Below, piece after piece: positions 10,898-22,113 of a stretch of DNA of 64,000 nucleotides (position 1 is the first letter of the stretch; the number at the start of each line of letters is the position of its first letter). The position numbers were made by a program, and so were the translations under genes. The notes beneath the pieces were generated by a model, which saw only the letters and a list, made by a program, of their open reading frames with translations, was not told the DNA's origin and searched no databases. The DNA lies in assembly GCA_035048495.1 (NCBI GenBank), contig CM068553.1:20461190-20525189 (forward strand), given 5' to 3'. The DNA comes from Euptelea pleiosperma. Taxonomy: Eukaryota > Streptophyta > Magnoliopsida > Ranunculales > Eupteleaceae.

Positions 10898-11620
10898 GGG
10901 TGTAATGATGGGGATCGAATGGATGGTTGGATGGATGATCTACTGGCGATCAGACGGTAGACGAGGATGGTGATGATTGGATGGTGGAGATCGGCCAAGG
11001 TAGGCCGTAGGATCAAGTGATTGAGGAAGGAGAGAAGATCGGATGATTTAAATTTGTGAATAGAGAGAGAATGAGGATCTAGAGAGGGGAGAGAAAATAT
11101 TACAAAATTAAAGACAAAATGATAGCAGAGGGTCTGGAACCCTGGTCTCTGACTTGGTCTTTTGCATGTTTTACCAACTGAGCAAGTCCTCATCTTTTGT
11201 TAGTTGATAAGCTTTAATCTCCTTGGTCTCTTCTTTGAGCGTTCGTCTCTCGACTCTTTTGATCCTCCAGCTCTTCCCGTCTTTGGCCTACATCTTCTTA
11301 TCCTCATCTTATTTGGCTCTTGAGCTTGGGTCTTAGACTTTGAAAGTTGATTGTGGGACCACATTCCATTAGAATCGTCCAATTGATGCTCCTACGATAG
11401 AAAAATCGCGTAATGAGACTTCTACAAAACAGCTTCGCATGTGGGTCAAATAAACGCGTATGAGTGCATGCGAATATACCATTTTGTGTAGAAAAATGTG
11501 TTCTACGTAATGAGAGAAACTCTTACGTAAAAAAGTTGATAAAAATGGCAGTTTTCGTAGGAGAGTGTGACAACGCCAAAAGAATAATTGCTTAAAATAA
11601 GCACTTTTTAGCGAATATCA
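10898..11620 (-). mobile_element. 5' portion of a family T LTR (D), split by element C
   Basis: On the minus strand it starts TGATATTCGCTAAAAAG at 11620 and matches the first about 0.75 kb of the solo LTR at 17004, so it is the same subfamily. Its remainder should lie beyond element C, outside the window. The right flank TTACG (11621-11625) would be its TSD. Confidence 0.75.
11112..11190 (-). other. tRNA-like cassette in LTR D (A box, B box, T4)
   Basis: On the minus strand ACTTGCTCAGTTGGT (A-box-like, near 11180) is followed by GGTTCCAGACC (11131-11141) and then TTTT (11116-11119). It is the homologue of 17441-17518. Confidence 0.6.
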
Positions 11621-11941
11621 TTACGGCTAAGAGGAAAGGAGAAGAAGAGAGAACCGAGGGAGAGAAGAGAAATGTAACAGAATGAGAGTGCATGGATGAG
11701 TTCATGTTTTAAGAAAATTTGCACGACGCTTCGCGAAGTGCAGAAAAAGTTGCGTGAATTGTGCATCCCTTTTACATCCATCACAAGCAAAGTATCAATA
11801 ATAAATGAATAAATAATTAAAATATTTGTAACTGACACAAGTTTCTGCGACTGATTTGATGCGTCGCAACACCATCGAAGGATTTAATCAGTCACAAAAG
11901 GTTTAGGTGATCAGTCGAGGAAAGTCTTTTTTTTTGTAGTG
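11621..11941. mobile_element. CACTA-type (En/Spm-like) transposon terminus
   Basis: The segment ends with TTTTTTTTTGTAGTG at 11941, the reverse complement of the CACTACAAAAA termini of plant CACTA elements, followed by CTT as a possible 3-bp target duplicate. Repeats built on GTCGCAAC and CAGTCAC just inside resemble subterminal repeats. No transposase is present. The other end would lie left of the LTR D insertion, outside the window. Confidence 0.5.
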
Positions 11942-12660
11942 CTTCCACTGCTATCATTGTGATCTTTTCTCTTTTCCTTTGATCAAAGCTTAGTGCTTGA
12001 TCTTCGCTCTGCCTAGGTTTTCTATCTAGAATCCTTACCTAGTAAGTCAGAGAGTACCAATACATCTCAATACTATTTGAGTGACTTTGGGGTTCAGGTT
12101 GTATTGAGTCCTTCACCTGTGGTAGCGACCATTGCGTGGGAATTAAGATCGGGGTGTACTAATCGACAGTAGGTTTGGGGTGTACCAAACTAAACAAGCG
12201 GCAAAGGCTTCGTGATTGGGAGGGCGCGTGTGTGACTCGTAGTATGGAGCTAGAGGACGTGGATGCGCCCACAGTAGGCCTTGGCTAAGGTTGGAAGCTG
12301 TATTTGTAACCGTGTTTCTGTAACTCAAAAATTTTCAGTTAGTGATACTTTCCATCTGGACGTGGTCCCATTGCTAAGGTTTCCACGTAAAACTCGCATG
12401 TGTTGTGTGTTGATTGCTTGTCTTCCATATCTTGTTTAGATTATTACAAATGATATAGAAAAAATATATCACAGAGATATATTCGATCTACGTCGATTGT
12501 GATAATCATATTCTTATCAATCAACTATTTTTATACTGTGGCGTGCGATTTTATTTCCCCTACCAAGACCAAGAAATTGTGTTAGGTTAAAGAGAATTTT
12601 AATACCTAATCAACCACCCTTCTAGGTATTCTGAATAAAGAGAACAGACTAACTTTTAAT
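11942..12660 (+). mobile_element. 3' part of a Ty1/copia 5' LTR
   Basis: The sequence immediately precedes a Met-tRNA type primer site (12661) and a copia gag, so it must include the U5 end of a 5' LTR. The LTR end is probably near 12645 (AAAGAGAACA). The left limit is uncertain because the CACTA end abuts it. No ORF of interest is present. Confidence 0.5.
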
Positions 12661-12675
12661 TGGTATTAGAACGGG
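12661..12675 (+). other. Copia primer binding site
   Basis: TGGTATTAGAACGGG resembles TGGTATCAGAGC, the complement of initiator Met-tRNA used by plant copia elements, with two changes. Confidence 0.65.
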
Positions 12676-12746
12676 TTATTCAACAAAAGGTTTAATCACC
12701 TGAAGTTAGTTCCGGCAAGACCAGTCCATTCTTTTCATTTATAAAA

Positions 12747-13701
12747 TTGCAAAGAGAATGTGAAAACACATCCAAACCTCCATTATTTGATGGAGATGAC
12801 TATGCCTATTGGAAAGCTAAAATGAGGGCTTTTCTCAAATTGATTGATGAGAGAGTCTTAATGGCAGTAGTGGATGGTTGGTCACCACCTACTATCACTA
12901 TGAGTGAGAAAGTGAGTCTCAAGCCCAAAACTAACTGGACTAAAGATGACATAGACTTGTGTTGTCTAAATAGCAAATGGTTGAACACCATCTTCAATGC
13001 AGTAGATAGGAATGAGTTTCGAAGAATCTCTACCTGCACGCTTGCTAAGGAGGCTTGGGACATTTTAAAGGTCACTCATGAAGGTACATCAACTGTAAAA
13101 ATTTTGAAACTTCAAATGCTGACTACTAAATTCGAATCCATAAGAATGGAGGAGAATGAGACTTTCACTGAGTTCTATGCCAAACTCGGTGATATTGTGA
13201 ACTCTGCCTACATCTTGGGTAAGAGTATTCTAGAACCAAAAGTGGTTCAAAAAATTCTTCGATCCTTGCCTGATAGATTTCAAGCAAAGGTGACGGCAAT
13301 AGAGGAGAACAAAGATGTTGGCTCCCTTAAAATTGATGACTTGGTTGGATCTCTCCAAATGTATGAGATAAATTTGAGACAACCAAAGAAAGCAAAGGGC
13401 TCGGCCCTTAGAGCTGTAGAAGCTCAAGACTCAGAGTCGGATGTTGACTTTGAAGTTCAGATGGTCTTGTTTGTCAAGAAGTTCAAAAAGTTTTTCCCAT
13501 CTAAACAAGATAACTTCAAAAATAAATTTTCCCACAAAACAAAGGAATATGCTAAACCTCATGAGAGATGTAGTGAAAGTGAAAGACAAACTCGAGGCAA
13601 CCATCAGTAAGCCTCAATGCTTTAAGGGCCAAGGGTTTGATCATTTTGCAAATATTTGCCCCAACAAGGAAGAGTATAAAGGCAAGGCTAAAGCCTTTTG
13701 A
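12747..13701 (+). pseudogene. Ty1/copia Gag (UBN2/DUF4219 type), frameshifted and truncated
   Basis: The main frame gives 287 residues starting MQRECENTSKPPLFDG; from PPLFDGDDYAYWKAKMRAFL on it shows the hallmark of plant copia Gag, followed by KEAWDIL, LQMLTTKFESIRMEE and VQKILRSLPDRFQAKVTAIEE of the UBN2 domain. Near 13590 the reading shifts into the frame ending at 13701, which holds CFKGQGFDHFANIC, a zinc knuckle (CX2CX4HX4C) whose second cysteine is replaced by glycine. Protease, integrase and RT are missing because a family T LTR joins directly at 13699. The protein would have been the capsid/nucleocapsid of the virus-like particle; as it stands it is inactive. Confidence 0.8.
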
Positions 13702-15017
13702 AATAAGGGGTTTTCTGTGTCGTTAGATCGAAAACCCTAATTTCAACACTATTTTAATTTGATCCACGATTTTATCCTGCAAGATTAAACAATTCTTTGC
13801 ACAGTGGAAGTGCCGGATATCATTCGCACTCTGGATTAGTCGGGTTAGCGCAATTTATCAGAACTAAAACAATGAAAATACTGCGAATGATGGTGGGGTG
13901 AGAATGATGATGATATCGGGATTTAAAACATATATTTTAGAGAGGGAAATTAACATGAACCACTAAGAAACAAAAGAAATAACAAAAGACTAGAATTTGA
14001 ATAAAAAAACTATTTTATTCATTGAAATAAATCAAAAGAAGTACATTGCTTGAACAAAATAACAACTACTCTAGAAAGTATGAAATTGAAGATAAAGAGA
14101 GAGAGTGAGAGAGAGTTTTAGAGAGAGAAAGTTGAAAAACCTAGAGTGAGATAGGGAAAAACTAGAGAGATTGAGATTTAGATTGATAGAGAGAAAAATG
14201 GATGAGGGATGTTTACCTTTGAAACGAATCCAAGAGAGGAGACTCACAGTCAAAGGAATAGCCGTGATGATGGTGGCTCGAGAGGATGAATACCTGTGGC
14301 TGTGGGAGTTGCAGATGGTGTGGTTGTGCATGAGGTAGATCACGGATTGACCACATAGAGGAGATCAGCAAGGCAGGAGAATGGTGATCGTGGAGAGCTT
14401 ATGAGCAACCGTAATGGAGAATCTGCCAAGTGGTGGCCATTGATGACAGCATGAATGATGGCCAAGTGAGATGGTTGCAAAGCATGGAGGAGTGCCCGAA
14501 AAGTTACTGGCCGGCGGAATGGAGGAAAATTGAGGCAAGGGATGATGGATCGTGACTGCTAGAGGGAGAACATACCACGAGATGTACAGGTCGTGAAGTG
14601 GTAGTAGTAGTCATGGTCGAGACTCACGGACAGCAAGTGGTGAAGGCGTGTTGCAGGCTAGGCCATGGAGTGGACAAGGCGGCAACCGTGTGGATGAAAA
14701 TGAGTCGTTGAGACCTGCTCATGAAGGGCAATTAGTGGTGTTGACAGCCAGGTACAACAAGTTGCAAGGAGGGAAAAGCTTTGGCGAGGAGAAGCTGGTA
14801 GCAGGTCTGTCGAGTGGTTGCTGGGTGGTGGTTAGCAGCTAGGAGAAGGAGTACACGGTTGAACCTGCAAAGAGAAAATAAAAAAAATAAAAAATAAAAA
14901 GGAAAAGAGGTGAGGACGGTGGTGTTGTGGAGGATCTGTGTGTCGCCGCAAGGGAAGATGTCAGATTGCTGGAGCAATCTCTTGCTTCCAAGAAATGGTA
15001 GTCTTGGCTATGAGAGT
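13699..15017 (-). mobile_element. 3' portion of a family T LTR (G), minus strand, truncated
   Basis: It starts TGAAATAAGGGG, the reverse complement of an LTR 3' end, and carries the family's U5-type sequence, GAGAGAGA-rich stretches and a G/A-rich region. No LTR 5' end is reached: at 15018 it joins a PPT and LTR in the opposite orientation. It interrupts the copia gag. Confidence 0.65.
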
Positions 15018-15040
15018 GGCAATATGCTGGTTGGGGGTTG
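15018..15040 (+). other. Remnant of family T internal 3' end with PPT
   Basis: GGCAATATGCTGGTTGGGGG and then TTG match 3741-3763 and 30300-30322 exactly. It is the last 23 bp of a family T internal region, stranded between two LTR pieces. Confidence 0.7.
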
Positions 15041-16062
15041 TGATATTCGTTCAAAAGTGCTTATTTTAAATAATTATCCTTTAAGCATTATCGCACTCTC
15101 CTACGTAAAACCTCTATTTTTATCAACTTTTCTACGTAACAGTTTCCTCCATTGTGTAGAACATATTTTTCTGGACAACATGGGCTATTTGCATGAATTA
15201 AACACATTCACGGAAGTCTAGATATTAAGCCATTTTGATTAAGTCTCATTGCACGTTTTTTCTATCGCATGAACACCAGTCGGACAATTCTAATGAAGTA
15301 CGGGCCCACAATCGACCCCAAAACCTAGTATCAAAGCTTAAAGAGCTATTATGCTAAAACAAGAAGATATGGGCCAAGTATAAGCCAAGCCAGAGGATCG
15401 CAATGCCAGACCTAAGACACAAGGAACTCTAATCCAAGCCAATCTCAAGATCGAAGAAATTACCAGGATCCGATCGATCAATCCGTGGTCAACCGTGAGT
15501 ATCTCAAAAGAAATATAATGTGCCAACATGCGATATTTGCAAGCTTCTGGGCCCCAGACAAAGCTGCTAGACAAGGTGGAACCAATCAGATGGACTTATG
15601 GTGAACCAACACCATAGTTTATTTTATTTTATTTTATTTTAGTGAATTTGATTCACAGCATTGTAAGGATAATTTTTAATTATTGGATAAATTTAATTTT
15701 TATATCCGTGATAATTCGATGGCTTTTATTATTATTCTTGGTAGTTTATGCTCATTTCTCATCTCATCCCTTTCTTTTTAGGCTTTAATTTCCTTTATCT
15801 TAAGAAATTAGGGATTAGTGTTCTAAATAAAAAAAAATAATGTTTTTAAATCTGACCTCTCACCACTCTCACCCCTTCATCATTTTCTCGGGATTTCCAT
15901 TATTAATTTGTTCTAATAAGTTGCAAATCCCTAACCCCGAGTTCGGATTCAACTCCGACTTTCCACTATGCAAGAATTCTTAATTTTTGCAGAAAATGAA
16001 TCGGAATTACAAACGTGTTAAAACTAGGATTTCCGTCCAATGACCGGAAAAACCTTGTTTCA
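15041..16062 (+). mobile_element. Short family T LTR (H, 1022 bp)
   Basis: It begins TGATATTCGTTC after a PPT and ends ACCGGAAAAACCTTGTTTCA. It keeps the first about 400 bp and last about 300 bp of the family but lacks the tRNA-like cassette, the GGATC triple repeat, the TATA block and the CT-rich leader. The flanks (GGTTG and ACCAA) do not match, so it is not a simple insertion. Confidence 0.65.
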
Positions 16063-16532
16063 ACCAACTAACAAATAAACAAGCTCATAAATGTACCAAT
16101 ATGGCATCTCCACTATCAATGGTTGGCTAATAAAAGTTTTGGTTTACACAAAAATCCAACCTATAACCCTAATGGGCTTCAAGCAAGAGAACCATATGGG
16201 CCTACACTAAAATCCATATCAATTCGGGTCTTAAAAAGTTTAGGGTTTTATAGGTGGTTGGCGTTTTAACAGAATAAGGGTGTACTAACATGGAGTGAAT
16301 GTGCACCTGAGATTCAATTCTATTTATGGGAGTTATTTGATGATTGAGTAGTGCAACAGTAGTTCATTATGTAGCTCTTCGAACCTCTAATCTCACGTAT
16401 AGAGGAGAGTTCTTGATCTTGACCCAACCTTCCTCTGCTGGAAGTAGCTTGACATTCCACGATTTTGAAATCATCGGCATCAAATATCAAAATTTCAATC
16501 AGTGTTTTCATAGCTTATTTTAAATGTTCTTT
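16063..16532. other. Unassigned sequence
   Basis: AT-rich DNA with no recognisable gene. A 63-codon minus-strand ORF (16320-16511) has no features I recognise. Confidence 0.4.
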
Positions 16533-16747
16533 CTTCGGTGCGCTTAAGAATCTTCATGCACCGTGCGTAATATTCATATCAATGAAAATAGTTACCACCA
16601 TAACACCAATGAAAATAAATTATAAAAAGTTATAATAGCTCTTCTTCCTCATAGAAGTAGTAACTAATAACACCCACAAGAACTACGAATTGACACAAAT
16701 ATGTCAAATCTGTGCACGGTACATAACGATTCTTATGCACGCTGAAG
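16533..16747. mobile_element. Small TIR element (MITE-like, about 215 bp)
   Basis: The ends are imperfect inverted repeats of about 35 bp: CTTCGGTGCGCTTAAGAATC at the left and, on the other strand from 16747, CTTCAGCGTGCATAAGAATC, both continuing to an ACCGTGC block. The interior is AT-rich and noncoding. No clear TSD is seen, so the superfamily is undecided. Confidence 0.55.
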
Positions 16748-16766
16748 ATTGCCTACTTTTAATCTC

Positions 16767-17003
16767 TTTTTTTTTTTTTTTATTAATAAACTGGGGTTAG
16801 GCGAACCCCTACTTGACCTTGATGAAAAAAGGATTACATCCTAAGGTAGCGTCATTAGAAATGATGACCCTAAGGTCATTGTGAAAATCTGAAGGATACA
16901 ATAAAAGACAACCATTAGCTCTATTAAAAGATGCTAAATGATCTGCAGCCCCATATGTTTCTCTAAACACGTGGCTAATCTCAATACTAGCAAATTTGCT
17001 CCA
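16767..17003 (-). mobile_element. LINE-1 copy 1, 3' end (poly-A and RNase H C-terminus)
   Basis: The T-run at 16767-16781 is the poly-A tail on the minus strand. The adjoining minus frame ends at 16809 and reads HVFRETYGAADHLASF, the C-terminal helix region of the plant LINE RNase H domain; the same motif occurs at 61740-61800. It is interrupted by the solo LTR at 17004 and resumes at 19880. Confidence 0.75.
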
Positions 17004-19874
17004 TGATATTCGCTCAAAAGTACTTATTTTAAGCAATTATCCTTCTAGCATTGTCACACTCTTCTACGTAAAACTGCATTTTTTATGAACATTTCTACGT
17101 CAGAGTTTCTCTCATTTCGTAGAACACACTTTCTGGTTAAAATGGTATATTCGCATGCATTCATACGCATTTATTTGACCCACATGCGAAGTCATTCTCA
17201 TTACGCGATTTTTCTATCGTAGGAACGCTAATTGGGTAATTTTGATGGAATACGGGCCCACAATCAACTTTCAGAACCTAAGATCAAAGCTCAAGAGCCA
17301 ATAGACTGAGGATAAGAAGATATAGGCCAAAAACGAGAAGAGCCAGAGAGTCGAAAGAATCAAGGGACGACCAAGAGAGAAAGAGAGACAAGCTCTCAAA
17401 GAAGAGACTAAGGAGATTAAAGTTTATAAACTAACACAAGGCGAGTGCTTGCTCAGTTGGTGAAGCATGCAGAAGACCAAGTCAAAGATCAGGGTTCAAG
17501 ACCCTCTGCTAGCATTTTCTCCTTATTTTTGTAATAATTTCTCTCTCCTCTCTCTAAATCCTCTACTCTCAATATCAATCACCAGATCCCCTCTCCCTTC
17601 ACAATCACTCGATCCTGCGGCCTACCTTAGCCAATCTCCACCGTCTGATGACCATCCGATCATCGCCATCTTAGTCTACCGTCTGATCGCCAGTAGATCA
17701 TCCATCCGATCATCACCATCCATTCCTCATCATCCAATAATTGATTCCTATCGCCATATGTTCCCCCCCCCCTCATCCTACGGCCAGTAAGATTGCAGGC
17801 CAATAGATGGCCACATGAAAAATGATTTGTTATTCTTCCAAAACATTTTCTCTTAAAAATAAAAAAATATCTTTTGATGAGGACATTTCATAAAATGAAA
17901 ATTATTTTCTTATGGAGAGAGAAAATTCTTTTGCTTAAAAAGCCAAAAATATTTCCATGACTAATATAGAAATAGGCTTCGAACCAAAAAGGCATGTGTT
18001 GTTTTTAAAGAAGTTTATAAAAGAATATTTAAAGAAAGCTTTTTGGGAATGCCATTGGTATTGAAAGAATTATTCTACGAATGTGGCTGATTTTTGTAGG
18101 GGGAGACTTTAGTACAAAAGATTCCATTCCTATTGTGGGCTGGACATGTCCCAGGATAGGAGAGGGAAGAATGTTTGGGGACCATTGGATCTCATCACAT
18201 TAAAGAGAATGGCTGGGGAAAGATTTTGGGGATCCCATATAAAAACAAAAAAAAAACCTAACCGGGGGAGGGTATCTTCTCTCCACGTTTTCACTCTCAC
18301 TTCCACGTTCCTCTCCCCCAAAAGTTCTACCCTCAAAACCCTAGCAGTCTTCTCCTTTAGCTCCTCTCCCCAAGCCTTCATCACACTCCTCTTCCATTCT
18401 CTATCTCATCCCACCTCTTTTCTCCCTTTGGCATTTCTCTCACTCAACCCAACCAGCCATCTCTCCCATTGACAGATCTGCAACTTTTAGTTGCTGGATC
18501 CCGTCATCTCTAAAACGCCACCAGAAGATCCTCTCCTTCGTTTTCTTCTCCATCTCCGTGCAGATCTCCCACCTATTCTCCGCCTCCATGCTGGTCCAAC
18601 AATGGCCGTGACCTTGCTGGTCTCTCTCAAACACGCAGGTGCTGCAAGCAACCCCTTCCATCGTGGATTTCCATCACCAGTTCGACCACCATAAGCCACC
18701 ACCTCTTCCATTCACCCTGGAGGCTTGTAAGCACACCTGCAAGTGCCGCCTCCACCATTAGAACCCTTTCCACGGTCCACCCTGCAACTCTCCCTAGTTG
18801 TAGGCGTCATCACTACCCCCTTCTCCTTGCTGCCCTTCATCGTTATCTACATCACCTCCATCCACTAGCACCCACACCAGCACCATCGTCTCCTTCACAG
18901 CCTCCATTAGATCTGCTACACGTCACCAACCTTCACCACACAGCAACCTCTTCCCCACCACCTGGCAGCTTGTTTCAACATCGTCATCTTCTTCCAGCCA
19001 TCAACGGAACCAAAAAAAAAAATACAAAAAAATAAAAAGAGAAAGAGGGAAAAGAAGAATAGAAAGTGAGAAGTTGGTACCTGCTCCACCTCTATCTACC
19101 ACGCTGCTGCCTAGCCAAACGGTTAAGCGCTTCTCAAACCGTTGCTGGTTTGGACGGCACAGCCTCCTTCACTATCGCCCAGCCCACCACCGTCAAACAC
19201 CATCACCTGCGCTCCACTCCAGCAACTCATACCGCCTTGCTGTTCTTCAACCCGAAGCCACTCCCTCCATATCCACCTAGTTCTCCGTTGCTGCCAACCT
19301 CGTTGCAAACGTTGACCAAAACGGTGCTGCAACACTTGCTCTTTTACTCCCAAGTCTCCGGCCGAGTTCATCCATTCATTGCCCATGGCTGAGCAAGGTA
19401 AATCCCTCTAGATTCATTCTATCTCTACTCCTTTTTCTCTCTCTAGAAGCTCCCATTCTCTCTCTCTATTTTCTTCCTTTTTTTAGTTTAAATTAATTAA
19501 GTTTCTTTTGCTTTCTAGATTCACTTCTTGTAATTTTCTTATTTCAATGAATAAATGTCGCGTTTAATTTTATTTATGTGCTTTCGTTGTCCTTAATATA
19601 TGTTAATTAGTGGATAAAAAAATCTCTTAATCATGTTTTAAAAATTTGCTATTAACCACCATTCTCACCCCTCCACACTCTTTAGTCGTATTATTTTGAG
19701 AAAAGTTTGTCATTTCATGTCCTGGAATTGCACACACTAACCCCGAGTGCAGATTGACATCCGACACGAATCCCAATACAAAAGTTCATATTTTGCAGGA
19801 TCAAAATCTCGGATAATTCCAAATGTGTTGAGATTAGGGTCATTCTCTCAACGACGAAAAAACCCAAATTATCA
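17004..19874 (+). mobile_element. Solo LTR E of family T (2871 bp), TSD CTCCA
   Basis: It starts TGATATTCGCTC and ends AACCCAAATTATCA; CTCCA flanks it on both sides (16999-17003 and 19875-19879). It lies in a LINE. There is no PPT, PBS or internal region, so it is a recombination product. It carries the best-preserved tRNA-like cassette of the window and is only distantly related to A1/A2 in the middle. C-rich frames near 18.2-19.4 kb are not genes. Confidence 0.85.
17441..17518 (+). other. Best-preserved tRNA-like cassette (A box, B box, T4) in LTR E
   Basis: TTGCTCAGTTGG (17449-17460) fits the A box at 11 of 12 positions, GGTTCAAGACC (17493-17503) fits the B box, and TTTT follows at 17515. 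GCGAGTG (17441-17447) can pair with TGCTAGC (17507-17513) with one mismatch and two G-U pairs, like an acceptor stem. GCT and AGC can pair as a short D stem. No convincing anticodon stem is seen, so a SINE-like or degenerate tRNA origin is more likely than a working tRNA. Confidence 0.65.
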
Positions 19875-19879
19875 CTCCA

Positions 19880-22113
19880 ATAATGCTTAATTGAATTGAC
19901 TAACCTGCGTGTAGTCCATGGAATAGAATAGGATCCTTTAATGATTCCAACGGCAACCTCGGAGTCTGTTAAGATCTGAACATGGCTAATACCCTAGGCT
20001 ATAGCTAATTGAAGTCCCACTTCAATAGCTTGTATCTCTTGATAAATATCGGATCTTTTGATGCATCCTCCTGCATAGGCCCATAGTGCTTCACCAGTAG
20101 AATTTCTAAGAATTCCTCCATAACGTGCTTAGTTTTCCTTCAAAGAACCATCCGTGTTAAGCCTCCAATATCCAAGAGGAGGCGCTGACCATTTGCATTG
20201 GAGAATTTGGGGGTGCTGGAAATCCACTCTAATCCTCCAAGTTTCAAAGAATTCCCTTGTGCTAGGGTTATCAGCCACGTTGGTCTTACAAGTCAAGAAT
20301 CTGATTTTCGTAGACTCAACAACTTGGCTAAGAACTTGTTCTTTAGAACAGAATGCAATCTGAAAAATGCGTGTATTTCTTTCTTGCCAAATGAAGTAGA
20401 TAGAAGCAATGAAGGCCACTTTAAGAACTTGGTCTTTAATCCCAGTACCTGTCAGGTTGTTCAAGATCCATTGAGCTTCTAAGTGGGAAGATAATATCCT
20501 CCTGTTGAACAAGAAAATCTAAGAACCTCCCCCCAAATAAATTTGGTAAAGTTACAATCAAAGTATAGATGATTGACCGTCTCCTCTTCTTCCCAGCAAA
20601 ACGCACACTTGGTATTATTAACAATGGTGTGTAAGAAAGGTTTATCCTTAGTCAAGAGAGCTCCATTAATAGCAAGCCAAGCTATAAAACTATGCCGAGG
20701 AATAGCACGTTTACTCCATACTATATTATACCAATCAACTTGAGGTTGCCTGTCATCTATGGCTGCATAAGCCGAGCTCATAGTAAACCGACCTCAATTG
20801 GAAGCTGTCCAGATAACTTCATCGCTTTCCATAAGAATATCAATGTCAATCTGTGGAAGAATCCTCCAGGTCTCATCCAAATCAATCGTTTGGGCTTGCG
20901 GTTGACACCATACACCATCAGAAATAAGAGTAGAAACTTTAGCTTCCTGCTATAATCTAGTATCAAACCTTTGATTCCTTAAGAAGGTATCCTGTAATAT
21001 GCCTTTGGGATGCCACGGGTCATGCCAGATGTTCCTACCTTCACCATTGGATATCAGATGCTAGATCAAACTACTTGCTTGTTCCCTACTAGCAAGGATC
21101 TTCCTCCAAGCCCATGAAGAATCCACCAGTGCTTTCATTGTCCAAAATTTTTTCTTTTTGATGAGATTTGACTTAACCCAAAGTACCCAAATATTATCTG
21201 CATTGGATGCAATAGCAAATGTATACCTCATGATCGCTGCTTTGTTCCACCTTTCGAGGCTTTTTAGACCAAATCCACCTTCGATTTTGGGTCTACAAAT
21301 AGTCTTCCATGCCATCGCATGATATTTCCTTTGAAGATCAAGCCCTCCCCATACGAACCTAGCAAAAATGCTATTCAGCTTTGATATAATACTCTTTGGG
21401 AAGAGGAAACAGGAACTCCAGTAAATCTGAATACTATTAAGAACTGACTTAATCAATTCAAGCCTGCCAGCATAAGATAGCAATCGTCCTTTCCAAGTCT
21501 GAATTCTACAAGTAATCCGACCTAAAAGAGGTTGACGGTCCGAAGCCCTCAGTCTTTTCGAGATGAGAGGAAGTCCTAAATAGCGAATAGGACATGTACC
21601 TTCAGAAAAGCCCAAAATCTCAATGATTTCCTCTTTAACTTCATCCGCTAGTCCCAAACAAAAGAAAGTACTCTTTTTACGATTTGCTTCAAGCCCCGTA
21701 ATATCTTTGAAAAGTAACAAGAACTCATTAAGTGTGGCTGCAGATTGGACATCCCCTGCAAAGAAAACCATGAGATCGTCTGCGAAGCACATATGAGTAA
21801 TGATGGGGACAATACATTTGGGGTGGAGATTAAAAAGGCCTTCTTGAACTTTCATCTGTAGAAATTTATTGAAGAGCTCCATAGCAAGAACGAACAGATA
21901 AGGTGAAATAGGATCCCCCTGTCTAATTCCTCTTTTCCCCTCAAAATACCCTTCCGGACTACCATTAATAAGAATAGAGTACTTCACCGTTGTTAAACAA
22001 ATACGAATCCATTCAATAAGCAAAAGATGAAAATCAACATAAACAGTAGGTCCAGAATGAGTTCCCATCTTAAGTTGTCATATGCTTTCTTCAAGTCAAT
22101 TTTCACCGTACAT
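19880..22113 (-). pseudogene. LINE-1 copy 1, middle part: RT, zf-RVT and RNase H (broken)
   Basis: On the minus strand the order is RT (22068-21061) with RGIRQGDPISPYLFVLAMEL and the catalytic FADDL box (near 21775-21790), then KGRLLSYAGRLELIKSVL of the thumb/connection, a zf-RVT domain (20781-20479, CAFCWEEEETVNHLYFDC) and the start of RNase H (WRLNTDGSLKEN, near 20130). This is the plant L1-type ORF2 order. A stop at 21061 and several frameshifts break it. The upstream part of RT lies at 32988-33500, on the other side of the inserted element A2, and the RNase H C-terminus at 16809-17003. Endonuclease and ORF1 are missing (5' truncation). Confidence 0.85.

Noticed and set aside
17441..17514. 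Functional tRNA gene
   Set aside because: There is an acceptor-stem mismatch, no clear anticodon stem, and it lies in a repeated LTR; better seen as a tRNA-derived relic.
21061..22068. Host-type or bacterial (retron/group II) reverse transcriptase
   Set aside because: FADDL, zf-RVT and RNase H order with a poly-A tail and truncated 5' end identify a plant L1-type LINE.
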